This document shows, in pieces, positions 43,943 to 53,500 of a stretch of DNA of 64,000 nt (the first letter of the stretch is position 1; every line of letters starts with the position of its first letter). This stretch comes from DATIXJ01 sp035518715. GTDB taxonomy: Bacteria; Bacteroidota; Ignavibacteria; UBA10030; SZUA-254. Below the pieces are notes generated by a model. The model was not told the origin of the DNA, did not search any database, and saw only the letters and a program-made list of their open reading frames with translations. The translations under genes and the position numbers were made by a program. Where the stretch lies: positions 212,766 to 276,765 of the forward strand of contig DATIXJ010000043.1 of NCBI GenBank assembly GCA_035518715.1, given 5' to 3'.

Positions 43943-45190
43943 ATGGAACAGGAAATTATCGTCGGGCTGGATATCGGGACGACAAAAGTGTACGCCATCG
44001 TTGCTTCGGTGGATGAGGGAGGGAAGTTCAACGTCCTCGGTATCGGAAGAAGTCCATCCGACGGGTTGACAAGAGGCGTCGTGACCAACATCGACAAGAC
44101 CGTTCGCTCGATACAGAGCGCGGTTGCGGAAGCCGAATCCCGCTCCGGGATCAAGATCGAATCGGTGATCGTAGGCATCGCAGGGGATCACATTCAGAGC
44201 TTTCAGAGCAGGGGCGTGATTGCCATCAGCGGTCCGGAGAGCGAGATCACCGAAGCCGATGTCAACCGCCTGATCGAAGATACCAAGCGCGTTGCGCTCC
44301 CTGCCGACAGAAAGATCATACATGTTATCCCGCAGGAATTCATCATCGACGGGCAGGATGGCGTTTGTGATCCTGTGGGGATGTCCGGGGTCCGGCTTGA
44401 GGCGAATGTGCATATCATCACCGGTCTGGTCACCGCCGCACAGAACATTTATAAGTGTGTGGAACGCGCCGGTTTGCACATCCGGGATGTCGTGCTCGAG
44501 CCGCTCGCATCAAGCTATGCCGTTCTGGATGAAGAGGAAAAAGAGGTCGGCGTTGCCCTCCTCGACGTGGGCGGCGGAACAACCGATCTTGCAGTATTCG
44601 AAGACCGGACCATCCGCCATACCGCCGTCATCCCGTTTGCCGGAAATCAGATCAGCAACGACATCCGCAAAGGGCTCGGCGTGCTCATGGAGCAGGCGGA
44701 GAAACTCAAATGCCAGCACGGGTTTGCCTACGTCCGGAGTGTTGTCGACGATGAGCCGATCACGATTCCCGGAATCGGAGGCCGCCCGCCGCTCGAGATT
44801 GACAAGCGGCTCCTGGCGCAGATCATCCAACCGAGAGTCGAGGAGATCTTTGAGCTCGCCGCGATGGAGATCAAGCGGTCAGGATACTCACGGCATCTCT
44901 CTGCCGGTGTTGTCCTCACGGGCGGAGGTGCTTTGATTAAAGGCGCTGCGGAGCTCGCACAGGAAGTGCTGGGCATGCCCGTGAAAATCGGGATCCCGAC
45001 GGGGTTTAATGCCGGTCTCGTCCGCGAAATCGAGAACCCGATGTGTGCAACGTGCGTCGGTCTTGTCCTGCACGGCCTCCGGCACAAGGAGCACACGCAA
45101 TTGTCGTTCGACGGGAACGGAAAGGCGACGCACAAAGGCGGTCTGAAAAAAGTCTTTACAAAAATGAAGAGCTGGTTTGAAGAGCTCTGA
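43943..45190 (+). CDS. ftsA: Cell division protein FtsA
   Basis: 415 residues, actin-like ATPase that tethers FtsZ to the membrane. Motifs: IVGLDIGTTKVYAIVA, SRGVIAISGPESEITEADV (1C region), LLDVGGGTTDLAVFED, AGVVLTGGGALIKGA. The end (KKVFTKMKSWFEEL) is an amphipathic helix suited to membrane targeting. Confidence 0.97.
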   Translation: MEQEIIVGLDIGTTKVYAIVASVDEGGKFNVLGIGRSPSDGLTRGVVTNIDKTVRSIQSAVAEAESRSGIKIESVIVGIAGDHIQSFQSRGVIAISGPESEITEADVNRLIEDTKRVALPADRKIIHVIPQEFIIDGQDGVCDPVGMSGVRLEANVHIITGLVTAAQNIYKCVERAGLHIRDVVLEPLASSYAVLDEEEKEVGVALLDVGGGTTDLAVFEDRTIRHTAVIPFAGNQISNDIRKGLGVLMEQAEKLKCQHGFAYVRSVVDDEPITIPGIGGRPPLEIDKRLLAQIIQPRVEEIFELAAMEIKRSGYSRHLSAGVVLTGGGALIKGAAELAQEVLGMPVKIGIPTGFNAGLVREIENPMCATCVGLVLHGLRHKEHTQLSFDGNGKATHKGGLKKVFTKMKSWFEEL

Positions 45191-45270
45191 GGTTTTCTGA
45201 ATCTGACTGAGAAAAGAAGAACATAACAATTTCAACAAACCAATCCACCATAACATAAGGAGAACTGATT

Positions 45271-46446
45271 GTGATAGAACTCGATAACTACTTCGACCAT
45301 GGCGCAAAGATTCGCGTGGTGGGGGTCGGCGGAGGCGGCGGAAATGCCGTCAACAGCATGATCGACAAACGGCTCCAGGGGGTCGATTTCTTTGCGATTA
45401 ATACCGACTGCCAGGCGCTCGAGAGAAACAAGGCGCCGAATAAAGTGCAGATCGGAAAGAATCTGACACGCGGGCTCGGTGCCGGAGCGGATCCTTCCAT
45501 CGGCCAGAGGGCCGTGGAAGAGGATCGCGACGAAATTGCTCGTGTCCTTGCAGGTACCGACATGGTTTTTGTGACTGCGGGAATGGGCGGGGGAACAGGA
45601 ACCGGCGGCGGGCCGATCGTCGCAAATGTTGCAAAGAGCGTCGGTGCACTGGTAGTCGGGATCGTTACCAAGCCGTTTACCTGCGAAGGCAAAAAGAGAA
45701 TGTCGCAGGCCGAGTCGGGTATCGAAGAGATGAAGAAACAGGTCGATACGCTCATCGTGATTCCGAACCAGAAGCTTCTTTCTATCGTGGAACGGAACAC
45801 CCCACTCCAGGAAGCGTTCGACCGCGCCAACGATGTGCTGTACAACGCAACACGCGGCATCTCCGAGCTCATCACGACACCGGGGTTGATTAATGTCGAT
45901 TTTGCCGATGTCCGGACGATCATGAGGGAGATGGGTGATGCGCTGATGGGATCCGGTGTTGCAACGGGTGAAAACCGCGCGATCGAGGCGGCACATGCGG
46001 CAATTTCCAGCCCGCTCCTGGAAGGTGTCTCGATTTCCGGCGCCCAGGGCGTGCTCGTCAATGTTACCGGCGGTCCGACCATGTCGCTGGTGGAAGTCGA
46101 TGAAGCGGTCAGCGTTATCCATGAAGCGGCAGGCGAGGAAGCGAATGTCATCATGGGTGCGGTGGTGGATGAGAATCTTGCCGATGAAATGATGGTGACT
46201 GTGATTGCAACGGGATTCAACAAGCGCGGAACCGGAGCCGTGAGGGTTGCAAAGCCGACGGCAAAAGTCATCGACAGAATTCCGCGCGAGCTCCACGATC
46301 TGCAGAAACTTGATGAGCCGGCATTCATGCGGAAGGGGATTGATATCTCCCTGAATCCGTTCAAGCAGGATGACGGCGAGCAGCAGAAATCCGCTTCGGC
46401 TTCCGATGCCGAGAAGCCGGCGTTTCTGCGCAAGATCATGGACTAG
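45271..46446 (+). CDS. ftsZ: Cell division protein FtsZ
   Basis: 391 residues, tubulin-like GTPase forming the Z ring. GTG start with AAGGAGA just upstream. Motifs: VVGVGGGGGNAVNSM, GMGGGTGTGGGPIVANVAK (GTP site), NVDFADVRTIM (T7 loop). The last residues (EKPAFLRKIMD) are the conserved C-terminal peptide that binds FtsA and other partners. The 80-base gap after ftsA could hold an extra promoter, but none is obvious. Confidence 0.98.
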   Translation: MIELDNYFDHGAKIRVVGVGGGGGNAVNSMIDKRLQGVDFFAINTDCQALERNKAPNKVQIGKNLTRGLGAGADPSIGQRAVEEDRDEIARVLAGTDMVFVTAGMGGGTGTGGGPIVANVAKSVGALVVGIVTKPFTCEGKKRMSQAESGIEEMKKQVDTLIVIPNQKLLSIVERNTPLQEAFDRANDVLYNATRGISELITTPGLINVDFADVRTIMREMGDALMGSGVATGENRAIEAAHAAISSPLLEGVSISGAQGVLVNVTGGPTMSLVEVDEAVSVIHEAAGEEANVIMGAVVDENLADEMMVTVIATGFNKRGTGAVRVAKPTAKVIDRIPRELHDLQKLDEPAFMRKGIDISLNPFKQDDGEQQKSASASDAEKPAFLRKIMD

Positions 46447-46457
46447 TGAACGATGGC

Positions 46458-46480
46458 ACGGACGTGAGAGGGACGTCCGT
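46458..46480 (+). terminator. Hairpin just after ftsZ
   Basis: ACGGACGT (46458-46465) pairs perfectly with ACGTCCGT (46473-46480), seven-base loop, 11 bases past the ftsZ stop. The following TTCAG is a poor T-tract, so termination may be partial. Confidence 0.5.
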
Positions 46481-46554
46481 TTCAGAAGCCGGATGCGGGG
46501 CGTGATTCCGCATCGTTACTGTCACATATTCTCCGTTGGTGGTGTTAAAACCCA

Positions 46555-46594
46555 GCCAGTCCCGGTGAAATCGAGTCGCCGGGGCTGGCAGTTT
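46555..46594 (+). terminator. Second terminator-like hairpin downstream of ftsZ
   Basis: GCCAGTCCCGG (46555-46565) pairs with CCGGGGCTGGC (46579-46589) with one G-U wobble and a 13-base loop, then AGTTTTG. Together with the hairpin at 46458 it is likely to end the dcw transcript. Confidence 0.55.
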
Positions 46595-46666
46595 TGATCT
46601 CCTTACTAATCCGTCAGGAGAATCCCTTCTCAATTCCCCTGCATGATGCAAGGTTGCTGTCTGCAC

Positions 46667-46700
46667 GGTTGCATCTTCCTCCCATCTTTCATAACTTGAG
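46667..46700 (+). repeat. 34-base promoter-like direct repeat, copy 1
   Basis: Matches 49852-49885 at 30 of 34 positions. Within it TTGCAT (46669-46674), 17 bases and TAACTT (46692-46697) have promoter spacing. No gene follows directly; the next starts at 46955. Confidence 0.65.
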
Positions 46701-46954
46701 CAGTAGCGTTTCAACACCATCACGGGAGTGATCATTTCGTTCTATCATCACCAGTTAACCGTTAACTTTTGTATCCTGATTGTCACAGGATAATCCAACA
46801 CTTGACTCTGTAAACGCACATACGTGGATGAAATATAGTTTCTGTTGGAGGAATGAATGATAGGGGTTGAACTTAGAAATGGAGAAAGCAGTCAATCACT
46901 TTTCATCTTGTGAAAATCAATAACTGATAACCCGTCTTCGCCGATCCTATTTCA

Positions 46955-47671
46955 ATGACAAAAGCGCCTGTCTTTATTTCAACGTTAGTTATATTTTTCC
47001 AATTGTTTCTTTTTTCTCCTTGCTGTGGACAACCGAATGACTCCACTTATGCCTCACCGGGGGGTAAACTCTTGTTGAAGTTCAGGAATGTGGAACAAGG
47101 GCTGGTCCACGAATGGGATGGAAACTATATCAAGTACCTCTGTACATTTACCAATTCACAGTCTGGTGCTTCCTTTCAGGGTTATTATTATGATAACGTC
47201 GATAAAGATAAACCTCCCACCAATTTGAATAACCTCTACGGCCAATTCATCTGGAGCCCGCACGAAGACTTTGTAATTTTTCCCTATGAGGTAGGCCAAG
47301 ATGCGCCTGGAACAGTCCAGTATGATATCTTGAGCTTGAATCCCGCTCTACCGTGGAAAGATACATCAGCTCGGATGAGCATGGATCTGACATCTGACAG
47401 TCTTTTTTGGTTAGATAGTCTTACAGCTATCTACAACGCACATAATGATTGTGATTACGGGGTTGATATGTTTAATGGTCATAAAGGCGAAGTGATTACA
47501 ATTCGGCCTAGCGAAAGTCCGGTTGGGTATAATATCGTAGGATTGGATAGTGAAATGGTCGTACTGATTACCACGTTCGATAATTGTATTCCGCTGGAAG
47601 ATATCAAATCATTCCAACCAAAGATCGTTTCAATCAAGATTTCGACTTTAAGAGAGAAATACATCCATTGA
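46955..47671 (+). CDS. Secreted protein of unknown function
   Basis: 238 residues. A signal peptide (VFISTLVIFFQLFLFSPCCGQ) precedes a mature part starting SPGGKLLLKFRNVEQGLVHEWDGNYIKY. Features such as LYGQFIWSPHEDFVIFPYEVG and DLTSDSLFWLDSLTAIYN suggest a beta-propeller-like or dipeptidyl-peptidase-like WSP..D pattern, but I do not recognise a family. G+C is visibly lower than in the dcw genes. There is no T9SS tail. Confidence 0.65.
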   Translation: MTKAPVFISTLVIFFQLFLFSPCCGQPNDSTYASPGGKLLLKFRNVEQGLVHEWDGNYIKYLCTFTNSQSGASFQGYYYDNVDKDKPPTNLNNLYGQFIWSPHEDFVIFPYEVGQDAPGTVQYDILSLNPALPWKDTSARMSMDLTSDSLFWLDSLTAIYNAHNDCDYGVDMFNGHKGEVITIRPSESPVGYNIVGLDSEMVVLITTFDNCIPLEDIKSFQPKIVSIKISTLREKYIH

Positions 47672-48037
47672 TTTGAGTGACCATAGACTTATAAAATTGA
47701 GCATTTTCTCCATTCGGGTGGGAAGGGTCACAACACTACTATTGGAGAGTGCGTCCATGTCTGGCCGATCAATGACCTTGAATTGCGTTAATATCTTCGA
47801 GATGGAAGCATCATGAGTCCCACCGAGGAATGAATCCCTCGTGCTGGTTCTTCTGAATGTGGTGCTTCCTGTTGTTCCAAAAAAAACTAGGCGCTGAGAG
47901 TGTAATTAAACGTTCGCGTATTAGTATTCAGTTCTAATGCGATGACGACAGGTCACTATTGAAGTTCAAGAAGCGTAACCTGTGATCCAACCCCCGCTAA
48001 AATATGAAACGGGGCAGGTCACGTTGACAGCGAATGT
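47672..48037. other. 366-base region without a confident gene
   Basis: No promoter or RNA gene stands out. On the minus strand a frame of about 85 codons is open from near 47924 to a stop just inside the preceding gene's end, with protein-like composition (GTTGSTTFRRTSTRDSFLGG) but no start codon at its head. It may be a gene remnant. Confidence 0.3.
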
Positions 48038-49003
48038 ATGAAAGCCGTCGTATACACGCGATACGGTTCACCAGATGTTCTTCAGCTGATGGACATCGAA
48101 AAACCTGCTCCCAAGGAGGACGAGGTCCTCATAAAAATCCATGCAGCTTCAGTGAACGCATATGACTGGCATCTCCTCAGAGCAAAACCATTTCTTGCCC
48201 GCTTTATGTCCGGGCTGCTTAGACCCAAAAACAGAATCCTCGGAGCCGACTTTGCCGGGACAATTGAGGCAGCAGGCAAAAATGCAAAACAATATCAGCC
48301 GGGCGATGAGGTTTACGGATGTCGTCAGGGAAGTTTTGCCGAATATATGTGTTCCCGGGAAGAGAGATTGGCGATGAAGTCAACCAACCTATCGTTTGAG
48401 CAGGCAGCCGCTGCGCCGATGGCGGCGTTGACCGCTTTACAAGCGCTTCGGGATATCGGACGTATCCAGGCCGGACAAAAAGTGCTGATCAATGGCGCGG
48501 CGGGCGGTGTTGGCACGTTCGCGGTACAGATTGCGAAATTGTTCGGGGCGGAAGTCACTGCCGTTTGCAGCACAAGAAATATGGATATGGCTCGCTCGAT
48601 TGGCGCAGACCACGTCATTGATTATACGAAGGAAGATTTCACCAGGAGCCGACTGCGATACGACCTGATTCTCGGCGCCAACGGATATCATTCATTGCTC
48701 GATTACAAGCGTTCTCTTGGCCCCGGCGGAATTTATGTTATGAGCGGCGGTACCAACGCTCAAATGTTCCAATCCTCTTTGGGACCGTTGGTATCATTCA
48801 GAAGTGGAAAGAAATTGGTTAGCGTCGCGGCAAAGGTCGTGCAGAAAGATTTGGCTTTTATAAAAGAGCTTCTTGAATCAGGCAAGGTGGTTCCCGTAAT
48901 TGATAGAACATATCCGCTCAATCATGTTCCGGACGCTATCCGCTATCTTGAAGAAGGACACGCACGAGGGAAAGTAGTCATAACCATACCAGGTCACGGC
49001 TGA
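48038..49003 (+). CDS. NAD(P)-dependent MDR-superfamily oxidoreductase (quinone-oxidoreductase-like)
   Basis: 321 residues. N-terminal GroES-like domain (MKAVVYTRYGSPDVLQLMDIEKPAPKEDEVLIKIHAASVN, GADFAGTIEAAG) and Rossmann domain with nucleotide motif VLINGAAGGVGTFAVQIAKLFGAEVTAVCST. The Cys/His zinc ligands of classic alcohol dehydrogenases are absent, so it belongs with zeta-crystallin/quinone-oxidoreductase-like enzymes. Substrate unknown. It sits in the lower-G+C block and is followed eight bases later by the metallopeptidase gene, probably cotranscribed. Confidence 0.9.
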   Translation: MKAVVYTRYGSPDVLQLMDIEKPAPKEDEVLIKIHAASVNAYDWHLLRAKPFLARFMSGLLRPKNRILGADFAGTIEAAGKNAKQYQPGDEVYGCRQGSFAEYMCSREERLAMKSTNLSFEQAAAAPMAALTALQALRDIGRIQAGQKVLINGAAGGVGTFAVQIAKLFGAEVTAVCSTRNMDMARSIGADHVIDYTKEDFTRSRLRYDLILGANGYHSLLDYKRSLGPGGIYVMSGGTNAQMFQSSLGPLVSFRSGKKLVSVAAKVVQKDLAFIKELLESGKVVPVIDRTYPLNHVPDAIRYLEEGHARGKVVITIPGHG

Positions 49004-49019
49004 TCAAGACATGTGTACC

Positions 49020-49772
49020 ATGAAAGAACGACTTAAACCTCTGACCAACTTTCTCTTTATGAGAACAAGAAGGACGAGAATTGCCAACTACTTGATCCTG
49101 GGTCTGCTTGCAATCTATTTGTCATTTATTGTTTATCCCAACGTTCTGTTTGGACACACACTCAAGTATGGACATTTCAACGTCCATTCAACAACTGCCT
49201 TCGGTAACAACATCCAAACAATTCTGGACGATGCAGAAAAACGCTTATCGGCTTCGGAAATTTATAATCAAAATTTTACTCAAGACATTTATCTGTGCAA
49301 CGGATATACGCTTTACTCTTTTCTTGCGCCAATGTCGCGAAAAGCATTTGCCTGCAATTACCCATTCATAAATACCATTTTCATTGCTCATAGTGACATT
49401 GAAAAAAATGAGGCATACAAATACGACGAACAGGATAATTATGTCAGACAGTTAAGCCAGCTGATCGCTCACGAAACTACCCACACGCTCATAGAAAAGA
49501 GACTCGGATTTTGGAAGTATAGAGTATTGACCACATGGAAGAATGAGGGATATTGCGAGTACATCGGCTACAACAGCGTGGACGCTCTGAAAGACGCAAG
49601 ACAGTTTTTGGCGACACACAAAGAGGACAATAGCGGCAGGGCCGTGTATCACAAATATTACTATGCGGTGACATTCCTAAAAGAAGCAGAAAAAATGACA
49701 TTCGATGATATTATCAAAACCGATGTAACATTTGACCAAGTACTGAACCAGATTGAACAAACAGTGAAATAA
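49020..49772 (+). CDS. Membrane-anchored gluzincin-like metallopeptidase
   Basis: About 250 residues. One N-terminal membrane helix (IANYLILGLLAIYLSFIVYPNVLFG) and an outside domain with HETTH, followed about 23 residues later by a Glu in WKNEGYCEYIGY. HExxH plus a downstream Glu is the zinc site of gluzincins and the peptidase-MA-like clan. Overall sequence has no closer match I can name. Either ATG at 49011 or 49020 may start it; neither has a ribosome site. G+C is low, as for its neighbours. Protein processing at the membrane is a guess from the motif. Confidence 0.72.
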   Translation: MKERLKPLTNFLFMRTRRTRIANYLILGLLAIYLSFIVYPNVLFGHTLKYGHFNVHSTTAFGNNIQTILDDAEKRLSASEIYNQNFTQDIYLCNGYTLYSFLAPMSRKAFACNYPFINTIFIAHSDIEKNEAYKYDEQDNYVRQLSQLIAHETTHTLIEKRLGFWKYRVLTTWKNEGYCEYIGYNSVDALKDARQFLATHKEDNSGRAVYHKYYYAVTFLKEAEKMTFDDIIKTDVTFDQVLNQIEQTVK

Positions 49773-49851
49773 CTGAACCTCCGGTCTTGTTTCATAATTG
49801 TAACTGGCGGATCGGAGCGGTTGAAAAGTAACTCACACTCTTTCTCCGGAG

Positions 49852-49885
49852 GGTTGCATCTTCCTCTCCTCTTTCATACCTTGAA
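49852..49885 (+). repeat. 34-base promoter-like direct repeat, copy 2
   Basis: Same sequence as 46667-46700 with four differences. TTGCAT (49854-49859), 17 bases, TACCTT (49877-49882). The predicted start falls within a base or two of the ATG at 49889, so the message could be leaderless. Confidence 0.65.
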
Positions 49886-49888
49886 ATT

Positions 49889-50557
49889 ATGAAGATTCTG
49901 TTCTTTTTCCTGTTTCTGGGAGCGGCGACGTCCGTCATCGATGCTCAGGGTACTGCTGTCAAGAGCTCGTTCCACATTGCACGTTTGAAATATTCCGGGG
50001 GCGGAGACTGGTACAATGATCCTCTTGAAGAACCGGATCTCCTCGACTTCGTTCATCAGAATACATTGATCGATGTCGATCCGGTCTATGACTATGTGGA
50101 TGTCTCCAGCGACAAGTTCTTTTCCTACCCGTTCATATTCATGACCGGCCATGGAAACATCAACTTCTCGGATTTTGAACAGAAGAGGATCCGCACCTAT
50201 CTTGAAAACGGCGGATTCATTTATGCCGATGACGACTACGGAATGGATAGAGCCTTTCGCCGCGAGATGAAGAAAATTTTCCCGGAACAGGATCTGGTCG
50301 AGCTGCCGTATTCCTACGGACTCTACCATTGCCAGTACGATTTTCCCCATGGTCCTCCGAAAACACACGAACATGACGGGAAGCCGGCACAGGGATTCGG
50401 GCTCTTCCATAACGGTCGGCTGGTTCTCTATTATACGTATCAGTCCAACCCGAGCGATGGGTGGGATCCGCCGGAAGTTCACGGCGATCCGCCGGAGAAG
50501 CGCGAAGAAGCTCTGCGGTTCGGAACAAACCTCATTGTCTGGGCGTTAACTCATTAG
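49889..50557 (+). CDS. DUF4159 domain exported protein
   Basis: 222 residues with a signal peptide (MKILFFFLFLGAATSVIDAQG). The DUF4159 domain covers the mature part: HIARLKYSGGGDWYNDP, PFIFMTGHGNINFSDFEQKRIRTYLENGGFIYADDDYG, FRREMKKIFPEQDLVELPYSYGLYHCQY, and a C-terminal EALRFGTNLIVWALTH. The glutamine-amidotransferase-like core lacks an assigned activity. In related genomes it stands with DUF4175 proteins, as here. Confidence 0.88.
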   Translation: MKILFFFLFLGAATSVIDAQGTAVKSSFHIARLKYSGGGDWYNDPLEEPDLLDFVHQNTLIDVDPVYDYVDVSSDKFFSYPFIFMTGHGNINFSDFEQKRIRTYLENGGFIYADDDYGMDRAFRREMKKIFPEQDLVELPYSYGLYHCQYDFPHGPPKTHEHDGKPAQGFGLFHNGRLVLYYTYQSNPSDGWDPPEVHGDPPEKREEALRFGTNLIVWALTH

Positions 50558-50584
50558 AGTACCGGAAGCTCATCCCCGATTTGC

Positions 50585-53500
50585 ATGGTAACATCACCAA
50601 TTTATACGGAAATTCTTTCCCGGCTCGACGGTGTCCGGAAGCGGGAACTACGGATCACATTCCTCTCCCGGGTGCTTCTGGCGGCGTTCTATTCCATCCT
50701 GCTCATTCTCCTCGTCGTGGTTCTCGAACAGCTCCTTCTTCTTCATCCGGCGGGAAGAACCATACTATTCTGGACCACGCTTACCGCAATTGCCGGCATG
50801 ACCGGGGTGCTCGTCGGTCCTACTCTATTAAAGATGACGGGAATTCTGAAATCCGCCGACAATGCAGCGATCGCAGCAAAAGTCGGAAAGAGCTTTCCCT
50901 CGGTTCGTGATCGCCTCCTCGACGCACTGCAAATGTATGAAGGGAAGGAACAGCTTCAGCATCGGTATTCTCTTGCACTGATTGATGCCGCCTTTGCGGA
51001 TCTCTATGATCAGATTCGCCCGTTGAATTTTCTGAGCGCGGTGGTCGATGATAACGTCCGTCGGGCAAGAAAATTGATGTTGTACGGAGCTGCGCTCTTC
51101 GTTCTGGTTTTTGCTGCCTCTCCGGGAGGATTTTTTGGATCAGTTTATCGTATCGTGCATTTTGGAGAATCGTTTGCGGCACCACAGCCGGTTGAATTCC
51201 AGATCCAGCCCGGTAACATCGAGGCGGTGCGAGGTCAGGATGTTCCGGTTACGATCATCACCCGCGGGAAGAAGGTTTCCAGCATAGATCTTATTGCGCG
51301 CCAGGAAGGTCAAACTGATCCGGAAGTCAGAACACTCAAAGCGGATCCGGATGGATCATTTCACACATCATTCACGAGCCTAAAAGCGTCGACCGACTAC
51401 TATGCATCGGTGGAAGACATACGGAGCATCACCTATACGGTTACCGTTCTCGACCGCCCGCTGATCCGACGCCTGCAACTGACGGTCACCCCCCCGTCGT
51501 ACACGCATCTGCCGTCGAAAATTCTCGATCCCAATACCGGCGATGTTACGTCGTATCCCGGATCGGCCGTGGTGCTCAAGCTTACGGCAAGCAAAGAACT
51601 CTCATCCGCTAAATTGATATTCAACGACAGCACAAGCCGGGAACTGACGAAAAGGGGAATGGATGCGGAGAACACATTCGTCCTGAGAAAGAACGGCTCA
51701 TATCATATTTCCTTGAAAGACGCGGACGGATTGTCGAACATCGAGCCGGTAGAGTATGTCCTTCGCATTATTCCGGATGAGTATCCGTCGGTCGAAATAC
51801 TCTCTCCGGGGAAAAACGTGGATCTGACGAGTGAAATGTCGGTCGACCTCGTACTTCGGCTCAAAGACGATTTTGGATTTTCGCGATTGCGGCTGGAATA
51901 CCGGCTGGCAGAATCCAAATTTGAGAAACCGGCAGAAGAATTCACGACGCTCGATATTCCGCTCCCTCACTCAGCGGTCAGTACCCTCGATGTTCCGTTC
52001 CACTGGAACCTGACGCCGTTCAATCTCGTTCCCGAGGATGCCATTTCCTATTATGCGGAAGTCTTCGATAACGACAATGTGAACGGGCCGAAATCGGGAA
52101 AGAGCGAGACCTATCTTCTCCGGGTCCCATCCCTTGAAGAAGTGTTCTCCGATGCCTCCGATCATCAGCAGGAATCGATGCAGTCGATGCAGGATGCCGC
52201 CAAAGAAACGGAGTCGCTGAAAAAAGATATCGAGCAGATGCAGCTCGAGATGAAGAAGTCGCAGAACAAGATGGACTGGCAGCAGCAGAAGAAAGCCGAA
52301 GAGATGGTTCAGCGGTACGATGCATTGAAGAAGAAACTCGAGGATGCCTCCGGAAAGCTCAATCAGACCGTCCAGAAGTTAGAAGAGAACAAGCTTCTCT
52401 CCAGCGAAACGATGGAAAAGTATGCGGAGCTTCAGAAACTCATGGAGAAGCTGGACTCGCCGGAGCTGCGGGAAGCCCTCAAGCGTCTTCAGCAATCCTC
52501 AAAAGATCTCTCGCCGGAAGAAATGCAGCAGGCCATGCAGCAGCTGAAGCTCTCGGAAGAACAGTTCCGGGCAAGTATCGAGAGAACGATTGAACTGCTG
52601 AAGCGCATACAGATCGAGCAGAAGGTTGATGAAGTCATGAAGCGGGCCGAAGAGCTTAAGAATCAGCAGGAAGAACTACGTCAGCAGGCGGCAAATTCCA
52701 ACGACGCTCAGAAGCAGCAGGACCTTGCGAAACACGAGCAGGATTTGCAGAAGCAGGCAGAAGAACTTGAAAAAGAAGCATCGGAGCTCCAGAGCCAAAT
52801 GGAGGAATTCCCGAAGGAGATGCCGACCGGCGAAATGTCGAAAGCCAACAGCCAGCTTCAGCAACAGAAGATCGGCGAGAAAATGAATCAATCGGCTCAG
52901 CAGATTCAGTCGGGGGATATGCAGCAGTCTGACCAGAATCAGCAGTCTGCAGAACAGGGCCTTCAGCAGTTCTCAGATGCGATGAAACAGATTCAGCAGT
53001 CGATGCTCGACAAACAGATGAAGCAGGTTGTCAATGAGTTCAAGAAACAGATTCAGAACATGGTGGAACTCTCAAAGCGGCAGGAATCATTGAAGGAAAA
53101 TACCCGGAACCTCGATCCGAATTCCCAGAGATTCAGGAACAACACGGAAGAGCAGAGCGACCTGATGCAGGATCTTTCGAATGTCGCAAATGACCTGGGA
53201 AATCTCGGCAAGAAGACTTTTGCGGTAACTCCCGAGATGGGGCGTGAACTGGGAAATTCTCTTCGCCAGATGAACGATGCAATGCAGAACATGGAAAACC
53301 GCAATCCATCCGGCTCATCCGGAAAACAGAGTGAAGCCATGAGCTCGCTGAACCGTGCAACAATGATGATGCAGGGAGCATTAAGCCAGATGATGCAGAC
53401 CGGCAAGAGCGGTATGGGGATGTCCGGATTGATGGGGCAACTGGGCCAGATGGCAGGACAGCAGGGTGAGATCAACAATGGGACTCAGAGTGTCCTGGGC

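Larger units (their letters stand above)
46447..46954. other. 508-base gene-free region after ftsZ
   Basis: Holds two hairpins (46458-46480 and 46555-46589) and a 34-base promoter-like repeat at 46667-46700, annotated separately. The palindrome ATCAC-GGGA-GTGAT lies shortly after the repeat. Base composition becomes A+T-richer from about 46740. No open frame looks genuine. Confidence 0.5.

Noticed and set aside
45288..46439. 383-codon minus-strand frame opposite ftsZ (also 45232-46296)
   Set aside because: Length results from the codon bias of ftsZ; Ser/Pro/Thr-rich translation without any domain.
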